From contig JBJKSJ010000124.1 in the NCBI GenBank assembly GCA_046704085.1, forward strand, positions 1 to 5,366: a stretch of 5,366 nucleotides of DNA. The letters run 5' to 3'. Both the position numbers and the translations under genes were made by a program. This stretch comes from DATBHW01 sp046704085 (GTDB lineage Bacteria > Chloroflexota > Ktedonobacteria > Ktedonobacterales > DATBGS01). The number at the start of each line of letters is the position of its first letter. The first letter of the stretch is position 1. The notes beneath the pieces are model-generated. The model worked only from the letters and a program-made list of their open reading frames with translations, made no database searches and was not told the origin of the DNA. Shown one piece after another: positions 1 through 4,668 of the stretch.

Positions 1-258
1 CAGACCCACCGGGATCGGGTGGGCGCGGCGGCGCAGCAAGGAGGCTTCGGCAAAGGAATGCTGGGACTGGCCGATGAAGAGATCGGCCAGAATGAGCGCA
101 AAGACCTGCTCATCCAGCAGGCGCAGGACATCGGCCAGCGAGGCAACGGTATGGGCCTCGTAGCCCTCCTCGCTCAGCATGATGGCAAGCAGATCGCGCA
201 GCTCATCATCGGGTTCTATCACCAGAACACGCGGCGGCCCAGAGCTGGCAATAGCCAT
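1..258 (-). CDS. Response regulator receiver (REC) domain protein, N-terminal part, cut by the window edge
   Basis: The 86 codons present read as the first two thirds of a CheY-like receiver domain, which in this family accepts a phosphoryl group from a histidine kinase in the cytoplasm. Beta-1 is RVLVIEPDDELRDLL (residues 10-24). An amphipathic helix and a GYEAHTVAS strand follow (32-40), then the phosphoacceptor strand ALILADLF with Asp59. The fragment ends just before the conserved Thr/Ser strand (PIPVGL at 81-86), so the switch Thr, the Lys and any output domain lie outside the window. The usual acidic pair after beta-1 (DD or ED) reads Glu15-Pro16, with Asp17-Asp18 following, so the second metal-binding acid is missing or shifted by one. 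The ATG at 258 is preceded at a good distance by GGAAGGGG (complement of 266-273, 7 nt away). The gene is divergent from the TPR genes and has its own promoter at 467-494. The receiver fold is clear; the full architecture and the kinase partner are unknown. Confidence 0.8.
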   Translation of the reverse strand, partial: MAIASSGPPRVLVIEPDDELRDLLAIMLSEEGYEAHTVASLADVLRLLDEQVFALILADLFIGQSQHSFAEASLLRRRAHPIPVGL

Positions 259-466
259 GCTGCATCCCCTTCCAAGGCAAGATGGACACCAAAACAGCCA
301 GCGCGCCTGCGTCAGACGTACACTGGCCTGAGGGAGCTTCCTTCGATCAAGAGCGGGCTGACCTATCTGAAACGATCGCTCGCGCAGCATCGTTCCGTAG
401 CCAGCGCCTGATGAGACCACAACGCGCTAAAAAGGAAATGCCCAGCAGCAAACATTATTCGGCAAT

Positions 467-494
467 AGTATAGCACCTCGGCCACCAATGTCAA
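467..494 (-). promoter_or_regulatory. Sigma-70/SigA-type promoter for the receiver-domain gene
   Basis: Read on the minus strand, a perfect -35 box TTGACA (494-489) is followed by a 16-nt spacer. An extended -10, TGCTATACT, comes next, with TATACT at 472-467. Transcription would start near 460 and run left, giving a leader of about 200 nt before the ATG at 258. This is the best match to consensus in the window. The leader length is inferred. Confidence 0.7.
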
Positions 495-546
495 CTATCC
501 GCCCGCCTCCGTGCTGGCGAACCATCCCAGCCGAGCTTGCTTGAAA

Positions 547-565
547 CTCTGATATACTTAGGGCA
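547..565 (+). promoter_or_regulatory. Extended -10 promoter of TPR gene 1
   Basis: TGATATACT (550-558) is an extended -10 element of the form TGnTATACT. No -35 box stands at the right distance, as is common for extended -10 promoters. The block CTCTGATATACT-TAGGGCA recurs almost unchanged in front of TPR gene 2 (1532-1551). The likely start of transcription is near 565, leaving a leader of about 48 nt before the ATG at 613. Confidence 0.6.
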
Positions 566-612
566 GAAGCAGCAGCACCCTGGCGTACCTGAGCAAGCTG
601 CGAGGAGGGGCA

Positions 613-1362
613 ATGAGCGCGAGGCATGCCGCCATCTGGGCCAGGCTCGGCAAAAAGTTCTACGAGGAGCGGCGCTACGACGAGGCGCTGCGCGCCTTTG
701 ATCGCTCTGTGCGCCTCGACCCGACCAGGGAGGACGTGTTTCTGGAGCGCGGCCACACGCTCTCGGCCCTCCAACGTTACGCGGAAGCCCTGTCATCCTA
801 TGAACTTGCCATCACCATCGACCCGCGCGACGCGCGCGGCTACGTTAGCAAGGGCAACGCGCTCTTCGAGCTTGGCCGCCGCGACGAGGCGCTGGCCGCC
901 TATGATCGCGCCATCCGGCAGGATGCCGATGAGGCGTCTGCGCACTATGGCCGGGGGCTGGTCCTCAGCCAGCTCAAACGCTCCGAGGAGGCGCTGTCCG
1001 CCTATGATCGGGCTATTGAACTGGAGCCATACGAGGAACTGTATCGCGACAACAAAGCGGACCTCCTCTTCAATCTTGGGCGCTATGAGGAGGCGCTGGC
1101 AATTCTGGAGCCGCTCATTGATCTTGATCCCTATACGCCCGCGCTCTATCAGAAGCAGGGCGCCATCTTGAAAGAGCTTGGGCGCTCTGAGGAGGCGCTG
1201 ACCGCCCTGGACTACGCGCTGCGCCTGGACCCGCATCAGTCCGAGGCGTATCGACTCAAGGGCGACGCGCTCGCGGCGCTGGGCCGGACGGAGGAGGCCG
1301 AAGCGGCCTCCCAGCGGGCCAGAGAACTAAGCGAGCAAGAGGGCCAGCCACCCGGTAGTTGA
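613..1362 (+). CDS. TPR repeat protein 1 (seven tandem tetratricopeptide repeats)
   Basis: The 249-residue protein consists of seven consecutive 34-residue TPR units, starting near residues 9, 43, 77, 111, 145, 179 and 213. The Gly/Ala at TPR position 5 of the helix-A numbering used here falls at 13, 47, 81, 115, 149, 183 and 217 without a single insertion. Typical unit sequence is GxALxxLGRxxEALxAYDRAIxLDP. A short polar tail (SEQEGQPPGS) ends it. There is no signal peptide, membrane helix or catalytic domain, so it should be a cytoplasmic right-handed superhelix that binds peptides or partner proteins; the partner is unknown. The ATG at 613 has AGGAGG at 603-608, 4 nt away, and lies about 50 nt after an extended -10. 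The same eight-residue lead before the first repeat occurs in TPR gene 3. The antisense frame of this gene is open in places but is a by-product of the GC-rich repeat codons. Confidence 0.88.
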   Translation: MSARHAAIWARLGKKFYEERRYDEALRAFDRSVRLDPTREDVFLERGHTLSALQRYAEALSSYELAITIDPRDARGYVSKGNALFELGRRDEALAAYDRAIRQDADEASAHYGRGLVLSQLKRSEEALSAYDRAIELEPYEELYRDNKADLLFNLGRYEEALAILEPLIDLDPYTPALYQKQGAILKELGRSEEALTALDYALRLDPHQSEAYRLKGDALAALGRTEEAEAASQRARELSEQEGQPPGS

Positions 1363-1366
1363 TGGC

Positions 1367-1478
1367 CGCCCTTGTACCCCCGGCTTCTAGCCGGGCAACG
1401 CTGGTCTGCTGCGACCTGGCCTTTTGGCGGTCTGCGTGCGCAGGACGACCCGGCTAGAAGCCGGGGGTACATAGGGCG
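1367..1478. repeat. REP-doublet (REPIN-like) inverted repeat element
   Basis: Two 23-nt arms, 1373-1395 and 1449-1471, are perfect reverse complements. After a single bulged T at 1472 the pairing continues for six more bases (CGCCCT 1367-1372 with AGGGCG 1473-1478). Each arm is itself a small hairpin: CCCGGCT-TCT-AGCCGGG at 1379-1395 and CCCGGCT-AGA-AGCCGGG at 1449-1465. Each carries the flanking tetranucleotide GTAC. The 53-nt centre has lesser stems of its own. Paired inverted hairpins of this kind match the plan of REPINs/BIMEs, which are moved in trans by REP-associated tyrosine transposases. No transposase is in the window and I see no clear target duplication. The element lies 4 bases after the stop of TPR gene 1, so it could also stabilise or end that transcript, but no T-run follows it. 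Confidence 0.75.
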
Positions 1479-1531
1479 CATTGCCCCATTTGGGCTAGCT
1501 CCTTGACGTAGGAGCGCGCTCTATCCGGCTG

Positions 1532-1551
1532 CTCTGATATACTACAGGGCA
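1532..1551 (+). promoter_or_regulatory. Extended -10 promoter of TPR gene 2
   Basis: TGATATACT (1535-1543) sits in the block CTCTGATATACT-ACAGGGCA, which matches the promoter block of TPR gene 1 with a one-base length change. A TTGACG at 1503-1508 is 29 nt upstream of TATACT, too far to act as its -35. That TTGACG lies inside a small inverted repeat (GCTCC 1498-1502 with GGAGC 1511-1515) that might bind a regulator. The start of transcription would be near 1550, about 45 nt before the ATG. Confidence 0.6.
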
Positions 1552-1595
1552 AGGGCTGCACAGCCCGATTTTGTAAGGATCGGCGGCCAAGGAAG

Positions 1596-2696
1596 ATGGA
1601 TGATGGCGATGCTTCTGCTCATCAGGCGGGGATGAGGCTCCAGATGGCGGCGCGGCGCTGGCGGAATAAGAAGCAGCGCGCTGCTATGCGCGTGTTGTAT
1701 ACCAGCCTGGCGCTTTATGGCAAAGGCGACTATCAGGCGGCCCTGGCAGCGTGCGAGCGCGCGCTCCACCTGCTGCCCAAAGATGCGCGTATCTGCGCGC
1801 AGTGGGGCGCGACCCTGCGGGCGCTGGGGCGACATCGCAAAGCCCTCAACGCCTATGAGCGCGCCCTCGCGCTGGACCCGGCGTATCTCCTCGCCTGGCT
1901 GGGGCGCGGCGTCGTCTTCTATGACCTGGAACTGTATGAGGAGGCGCTGGCCGATGACGCCCAGGCTCTCGCCCTGGACCCTGCCGATCCGGTGGCCTGG
2001 CTGAATACCGGCTGCGCGCTCGCCAGGCTGGGCCGTCTGGAGGACGCGCTGGCGGCCTTCGAGCGCGCAGCCGCGCTTGATCCGCTGGATGGTCTGGCGC
2101 CCATGCACATGGCCGACATCCTGGCGACCCTGGGACGGTATGAGGAGGCGCAGGCTGCCCTGGAGCAGTGCGTGGAACTCGACCCGACCAACTGGCTGGC
2201 GCAGGTCAAGCTCGCTGCCGTGCTGGCCCGGCTCGATCACCACGCCGAGAGCCGGGCGCGCTACGAATGGGTTATCCGGCGCGACCCCACCTACGCGCCC
2301 GCGTATATCGGCAAGGGCGACGAACTGGCCCGGCTCCAGCGCCAGCCAGAGGCGCAGGCTGCCTATGAGCAGGCGGTTGAACTGGACCCGCTCAACGTCC
2401 TGGCGGCGTTTCGCCTGGGCGGGGCGCTGGCGGCGCGGGGCCGCGTGAAGCAGGCGCTGCGCCTGTATTATCGCTGCACCCGGCTGGCTCCCGACTACGC
2501 CCCCGCCTTTGTCGGCAGGGGGCAGGCGCTCGTCCGGCTCAAACGCTATCCAGAGGCGCTGGCCGCCTATGAGCGCGCCCTGGCGCTGAACCCGGCAGAT
2601 CAAGCGGCCCAGCGCGCCAGAGCCGAGGCGCTCCAACGCCTGGAAGACCTGGAAGCCTGGCGGCGCGCCGCGCTTAGCCCGGCTGGCGGCGATTGA
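1596..2696 (+). CDS. TPR repeat protein 2 (nine tandem tetratricopeptide repeats plus cap helix)
   Basis: The 366-residue protein opens with a basic, non-TPR stretch of about 32 residues (RRWRNKKQR at 20-28). Nine 34-residue TPR units then begin near residues 33, 67, 101, 135, 169, 203, 237, 271 and 305. The helix-A small residue falls at 37, 71, 105, 139, 173, 207, 241, 275 and 309, then again at 343 in a tenth, half repeat (339-352) that looks like the usual solvating C-terminal helix. It has no export signal or membrane segment and is probably a cytoplasmic binding scaffold. The ATG at 1596 has AAGGAAG directly against it (1589-1595), a tight spacing. In-frame ATGs at 1632 and 1686 are alternatives that would shorten the basic lead without touching the repeats. 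It has its own promoter about 55 nt upstream. The C-terminal repeats share DNA with the other two TPR genes, for example GAGGCGCTGGCCGCCTATGA at 2553-2572 and 886-905. Confidence 0.87.
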   Translation: MDDGDASAHQAGMRLQMAARRWRNKKQRAAMRVLYTSLALYGKGDYQAALAACERALHLLPKDARICAQWGATLRALGRHRKALNAYERALALDPAYLLAWLGRGVVFYDLELYEEALADDAQALALDPADPVAWLNTGCALARLGRLEDALAAFERAAALDPLDGLAPMHMADILATLGRYEEAQAALEQCVELDPTNWLAQVKLAAVLARLDHHAESRARYEWVIRRDPTYAPAYIGKGDELARLQRQPEAQAAYEQAVELDPLNVLAAFRLGGALAARGRVKQALRLYYRCTRLAPDYAPAFVGRGQALVRLKRYPEALAAYERALALNPADQAAQRARAEALQRLEDLEAWRRAALSPAGGD

Positions 2697-2712
2697 TAAT
2701 GTTTTATCAATC
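2691..2712 (+). other. Hairpin spanning the stop codon of TPR gene 2
   Basis: GATTGATAA (2691-2699) pairs perfectly with TTATCAATC (2704-2712) around a TGTT loop, a 9-bp stem containing the TGA stop at 2694-2696. The stem is AT-rich in a GC-rich setting and no T-run follows, so it is not a standard intrinsic terminator. It may act as an mRNA 3'-end stabiliser or belong to the palindrome cluster that follows. Confidence 0.5.
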
Positions 2713-2739
2713 AGCCCGGCCTGCGGCGGGCCGCCCGTC

Positions 2740-2783
2740 GGCGAATAAATTCGCCCCGCCCCAGTTCGGCGAATGAATTCGCC
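2740..2783. repeat. Two tandem GGCGAATNAATTCGCC palindromes
   Basis: GGCGAATAAATTCGCC (2740-2755) and GGCGAATGAATTCGCC (2768-2783) are near-identical palindromes, each with 7-bp arms around two bases. They are spaced 28 bases apart and both are preceded by TC. The pair looks like a short repetitive extragenic element present in more than one copy per genome. It could instead be a double operator for TPR gene 3, whose start is about 140 nt away. Copy number cannot be judged from one window. Confidence 0.65.
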
Positions 2784-2846
2784 GCTAGGGGCCTGGCGGC
2801 CAGGAAGTCGGCAGCGCCGACTTGGTGGCGGAACGCCCTTAGCGGC
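2781..2846. other. Long branched stem-loop between TPR genes 2 and 3
   Basis: GCCGCTAGGGGC (2781-2792) pairs with GCCCTTAGCGGC (2835-2846) over 12 positions with one G-T (G-U) wobble. Inside are CTGG-CGG-CCAG (2793-2803) and an 8-bp stem AAGTCGGC-AGC-GCCGACTT (2805-2823). The left arm overlaps the second GGCGAATGAATTCGCC palindrome by three bases. The structure is cloverleaf-like but has no tRNA signatures. It is best read as part of a palindromic repeat cluster or as a structured 5' region of TPR gene 3. Confidence 0.5.
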
Positions 2847-2923
2847 TATTTTAATGGCCGATGGGGCTGGCCGAATCATCTACTCGCCTCCGGCGGCGTG
2901 TTCTTAGACGGTTGGAAACTTGT

Positions 2924-4141
2924 ATGAATACCGAAGAGATCACCCAGACAATTACCGAGGGGCAGGAACTGCTCAAGCAGCGGCGCTATGCGGACGCCCT
3001 GGCGCGCTTCGAGCAGGCGCTGGCGCTCGATCCGCAGAACGCCAGCGTCTGGAGCAGCAAAGGCATCACTTTGCTCTGTCTCAAGCGCCCGCAGGAGGCC
3101 GTCGTCGCCTTTGAGCGCGCCGTGCAGGTGGACCGCAACGACGCCAGCGCCTATCATAACCTGGGCAACACACTCACCCTGCTCCGGCGCCATGCCGATG
3201 CCCTCTATGCCTATGGCCGCGCCATTTATCTTAACCCAGACCAGGCGAGCAGCTACATCGGCAAGGCCAATGTCCTCTTGCAACTGCGCAACGAGAAGGA
3301 GGCGCTCGTCACTGCCGAGCAGGCCATCGAACTGGACCGCAACAACGCTCTGGCGCACCGTAACAAGGCCGAGGCGCTCACCAGGCTCAGCCGCTATGAT
3401 CGGGCGCTCGCCGCCTATAGCTGGGTCATTCGCCTCACCCCCAACGACGCTGCCGCCCATCTGGGCAAGGGCAATGTCCTGACACACCTCAAACGCTATG
3501 AAGAGGCGCTGGTGGCCTATGACAGGGCGCTTGAACTGGACCCGCAGAACTCCGGCGTCTACCTGAATAAAAGCAAGGCGCTGGCAAAGCTCAAACGCTA
3601 CCAGGAGAGCCTGACCCTCTGCGAGCGCGCGCTGGCCCTCGCGCCCACCAGCACGCTGGCCTGGTATCACAAAGGGCGGCTCTTGATGAGCCTCAAGCGC
3701 CCCTCAGCGGCGCTGGCGGCCTTTGACGAAACCCTCCGCCTGAGTCCGCTGATGCGCGACGCCCGTACCGGCAAGGGCGAGGCGCTGCTGGCGCTCAAAC
3801 GCTACGAGGAGGTCATCAAGCTCTCCGACCGCTTTGAGGGCAACCGGACGCCGGTTGATCTCTATGGCCTGGGTCTCTATCGGGCGGAGGCGTTGATGGC
3901 GCTCAAATGCTATGAAGAGGCGCTGGAGGCGTATCGCTTTGCCAGCCTGCGTGAGTTCTCGTCCAGCGGTGGCGCCAGCAGCGAAGGCAGCTATACGCGC
4001 CGCGCCGAAAGGGGCCAGGCCGCCGCGCTCTTCCGCCTGGGCCGCTACCGCGAAGCCCTCAAGACCTACCGCGAGGACCGGCGTCGGCGCAAACACCACC
4101 CGCCGGGCGAGTACGAAGAAGAGCCGCCGCCCGACCTCTAA
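2924..4141 (+). CDS. TPR repeat protein 3 (eleven tetratricopeptide repeats, charged C-terminal tail)
   Basis: From the ATG at 2924 the protein has 405 residues. Nine 34-residue TPR units run in perfect register from residue 9 to about 314; the helix-A small residue falls at 13, 47, 81, 115, 149, 183, 217, 251 and 285. Repeat 10 (about 317-345) is displaced by two residues, and a Ser/Gly-rich loop (SSSGGASSEG, 346-355) separates it from repeat 11 (about 362-389). The tail changes from basic (RRRRKHH, 386-392) to acidic and proline-rich (EYEEEPPPDL). No signal peptide, membrane helix or enzyme domain is seen; it is a probable cytoplasmic scaffold. An in-frame ATG at 2861 would add 21 arginine-rich residues. 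I prefer 2924 because the eight-residue lead then equals that of TPR protein 1 and because 2861 has no ribosome site; the site at 2924 (GGAAA 2914-2918) is itself weak. No convincing promoter is visible in the palindrome-rich gap upstream, so co-transcription with TPR gene 2 is possible. Confidence 0.87.
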   Translation: MNTEEITQTITEGQELLKQRRYADALARFEQALALDPQNASVWSSKGITLLCLKRPQEAVVAFERAVQVDRNDASAYHNLGNTLTLLRRHADALYAYGRAIYLNPDQASSYIGKANVLLQLRNEKEALVTAEQAIELDRNNALAHRNKAEALTRLSRYDRALAAYSWVIRLTPNDAAAHLGKGNVLTHLKRYEEALVAYDRALELDPQNSGVYLNKSKALAKLKRYQESLTLCERALALAPTSTLAWYHKGRLLMSLKRPSAALAAFDETLRLSPLMRDARTGKGEALLALKRYEEVIKLSDRFEGNRTPVDLYGLGLYRAEALMALKCYEEALEAYRFASLREFSSSGGASSEGSYTRRAERGQAAALFRLGRYREALKTYREDRRRRKHHPPGEYEEEPPPDL

Positions 4142-4228
4142 TCCCGCCCTAGTTGAAGAGCGGCTCCTCCTTTCGCTGCGCCAAAGGGCCACGAGCAGGG
4201 TCTAAACCTCACGGAGGAAAGAGAGAGG

Positions 4229-4519
4229 ATGAAGGTCATTTATAAAATTACCTATCCGAACGGCAAGATATATATCGGTCAAGACATCACCGACACCATC
4301 GACTACTTTGGTAGCCCCAACAGCAAGCTCATCGCGCAAGATTTTACCAGAGAGCAAAGGCGAGATTTCACTATTAGAAAAGAAATTCTCCGGGAATTTC
4401 CTGACGATACCGATAATGCCGAGGTTTCTCGCCATGAAATTGCGCTCATCTTAAAGTATGAATCAAACGATCCAGCCAAGGGCTATAACCGAATCCCTAA
4501 ATTCAGAGGATCATCCTAG
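4229..4519 (+). CDS. Small stand-alone GIY-YIG nuclease-domain protein
   Basis: The 96-residue protein is a single compact domain. It begins VIYKITYPNGKIYIGQ (3-18), matching the two opening strands of the GIY-YIG fold, with Tyr5 and Tyr15 as the signature tyrosines; the first Gly of GIY is Val3. Arg/Lys-rich helix residues (RREQ-type segment 41-51), Glu70 in HEIALILKY as the likely metal ligand, and Asn87 in GYNRIPKF complete the usual set. Family members cut DNA in homing, repair or restriction; the role of these one-domain versions is not established, and catalysis here is inferred. The ATG at 4229 follows a strong GGAGG (4213-4217) and a further GAGAGAGG. Base composition differs sharply from its neighbours: 108 of 240 bases in 4261-4500 are G or C (45%), against 42 of 60 in 1801-1860 of TPR gene 2. 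This suggests recent acquisition. It starts 87 nt after TPR gene 3 and is followed by a terminator-like hairpin. Confidence 0.75.
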   Translation: MKVIYKITYPNGKIYIGQDITDTIDYFGSPNSKLIAQDFTREQRRDFTIRKEILREFPDDTDNAEVSRHEIALILKYESNDPAKGYNRIPKFRGSS

Positions 4520-4539
4520 CCTGCGTAGGCAGGCTTTGT
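4518..4539 (+). terminator. Terminator-like hairpin at the end of the GIY-YIG gene
   Basis: AGCCTGC (4518-4524) pairs with GCAGGCT (4529-4535) around a GTAG loop, and TTTGT follows. The 7-bp GC-rich stem overlaps the TAG stop (4517-4519). The T-run is short, so efficiency is uncertain, but it would separate this gene from the acetyltransferase, which has its own promoter. Just downstream GCCTTCAG occurs twice (4546-4553, 4559-4566). Confidence 0.5.
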
Positions 4540-4599
4540 GGCGCAGCCTTCAGGCGCTGCCTTCAGCCGCCAGCCCTCTTGCTTGATAACCCGCCAGTC

Positions 4600-4615
4600 C
4601 TGTCCAATTGGACAG
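4600..4615. promoter_or_regulatory. Perfect 16-bp palindrome, likely operator of the acetyltransferase gene
   Basis: CTGTCCAATTGGACAG is its own reverse complement over all 16 bases. Its last base abuts the -35 box of the promoter at 4615-4643. This position and symmetry fit a dimeric transcription factor that blocks or assists RNA polymerase. The regulator family cannot be told from the site, and no regulator gene lies in the window. Confidence 0.6.
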
Positions 4616-4643
4616 TGACTCCATCACGCTGGCGTGCTATGCT
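4615..4643 (+). promoter_or_regulatory. Promoter of the arylamine N-acetyltransferase gene
   Basis: GTGACT (4615-4620, four of six matches to TTGACA) is followed by a 17-nt spacer and an extended -10, TGCTATGCT, with TATGCT at 4638-4643. Transcription would start near 4650, leaving a leader of about 19 nt that contains AAGGA (4653-4657). The -10 form TGnTATRCT is shared with the other promoters in this window. Confidence 0.6.
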
Positions 4644-4668
4644 CTGAGCAAAAAGGACAGGCAGAGCC

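Larger units (their letters stand above)
259..612. other. Divergent intergenic region between the receiver gene and TPR gene 1
   Basis: This 354-base stretch has no convincing gene. Short open frames exist on both strands, but they lack a ribosome site and family resemblance. It holds the minus-strand promoter at 467-494 and the plus-strand extended -10 at 550-558. Between 259 and about 460 lies the presumed untranslated leader of the receiver gene. Inside that leader is a 6-bp inverted repeat (AACGAT 371-376 with ATCGTT 389-394); I see no recognised riboswitch or T-run terminator. Confidence 0.6.

Noticed and set aside
19..411. 130-codon plus-strand open frame at the left edge
   Set aside because: It is antisense to the receiver domain, which has a recognisable fold, ribosome site and promoter; this frame has none of these.
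366..458. 30-codon minus-strand frame in the leader of the receiver gene
   Set aside because: It has no Shine-Dalgarno sequence and no recognisable peptide character; its length is expected by chance.
1367..1478. Intrinsic terminator of TPR gene 1
   Set aside because: The stem is very long with a 53-nt centre and has no T-run after it; the doublet-of-hairpins form fits a REP-type element better, although an effect on transcript ends is not excluded.
2781..2846. Possible tRNA from the cloverleaf-like folding
   Set aside because: It lacks the GTTCGANNC T-arm motif, a D-arm and a plausible anticodon stem, and the outer stem has 12 bp rather than 7.
1542..2879. 445-codon open frame on the minus strand opposite TPR gene 2
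   Set aside because: It is exactly antisense to a clear repeat protein, its translation is low-complexity with 34-residue periodicity mirrored from TPR codons, and it has no promoter or family resemblance.
2861..2923. N-terminal extension of TPR protein 3 from the ATG at 2861
   Set aside because: There is no ribosome site, the added residues are arginine-rich and non-TPR, and the start at 2924 gives the same lead length as TPR protein 1. It remains an alternative.
2876..3670. 264-codon minus-strand open frame opposite TPR gene 3
   Set aside because: Same cause: GC-rich repeat codons leave the antisense frame open. The mirrored periodicity shows that it is a shadow.
613..4141. Regular 102-nt periodicity considered as a CRISPR or satellite array
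   Set aside because: The period equals one 34-residue TPR unit in frame and all units are translated; there are no conserved short repeats with unique spacers.
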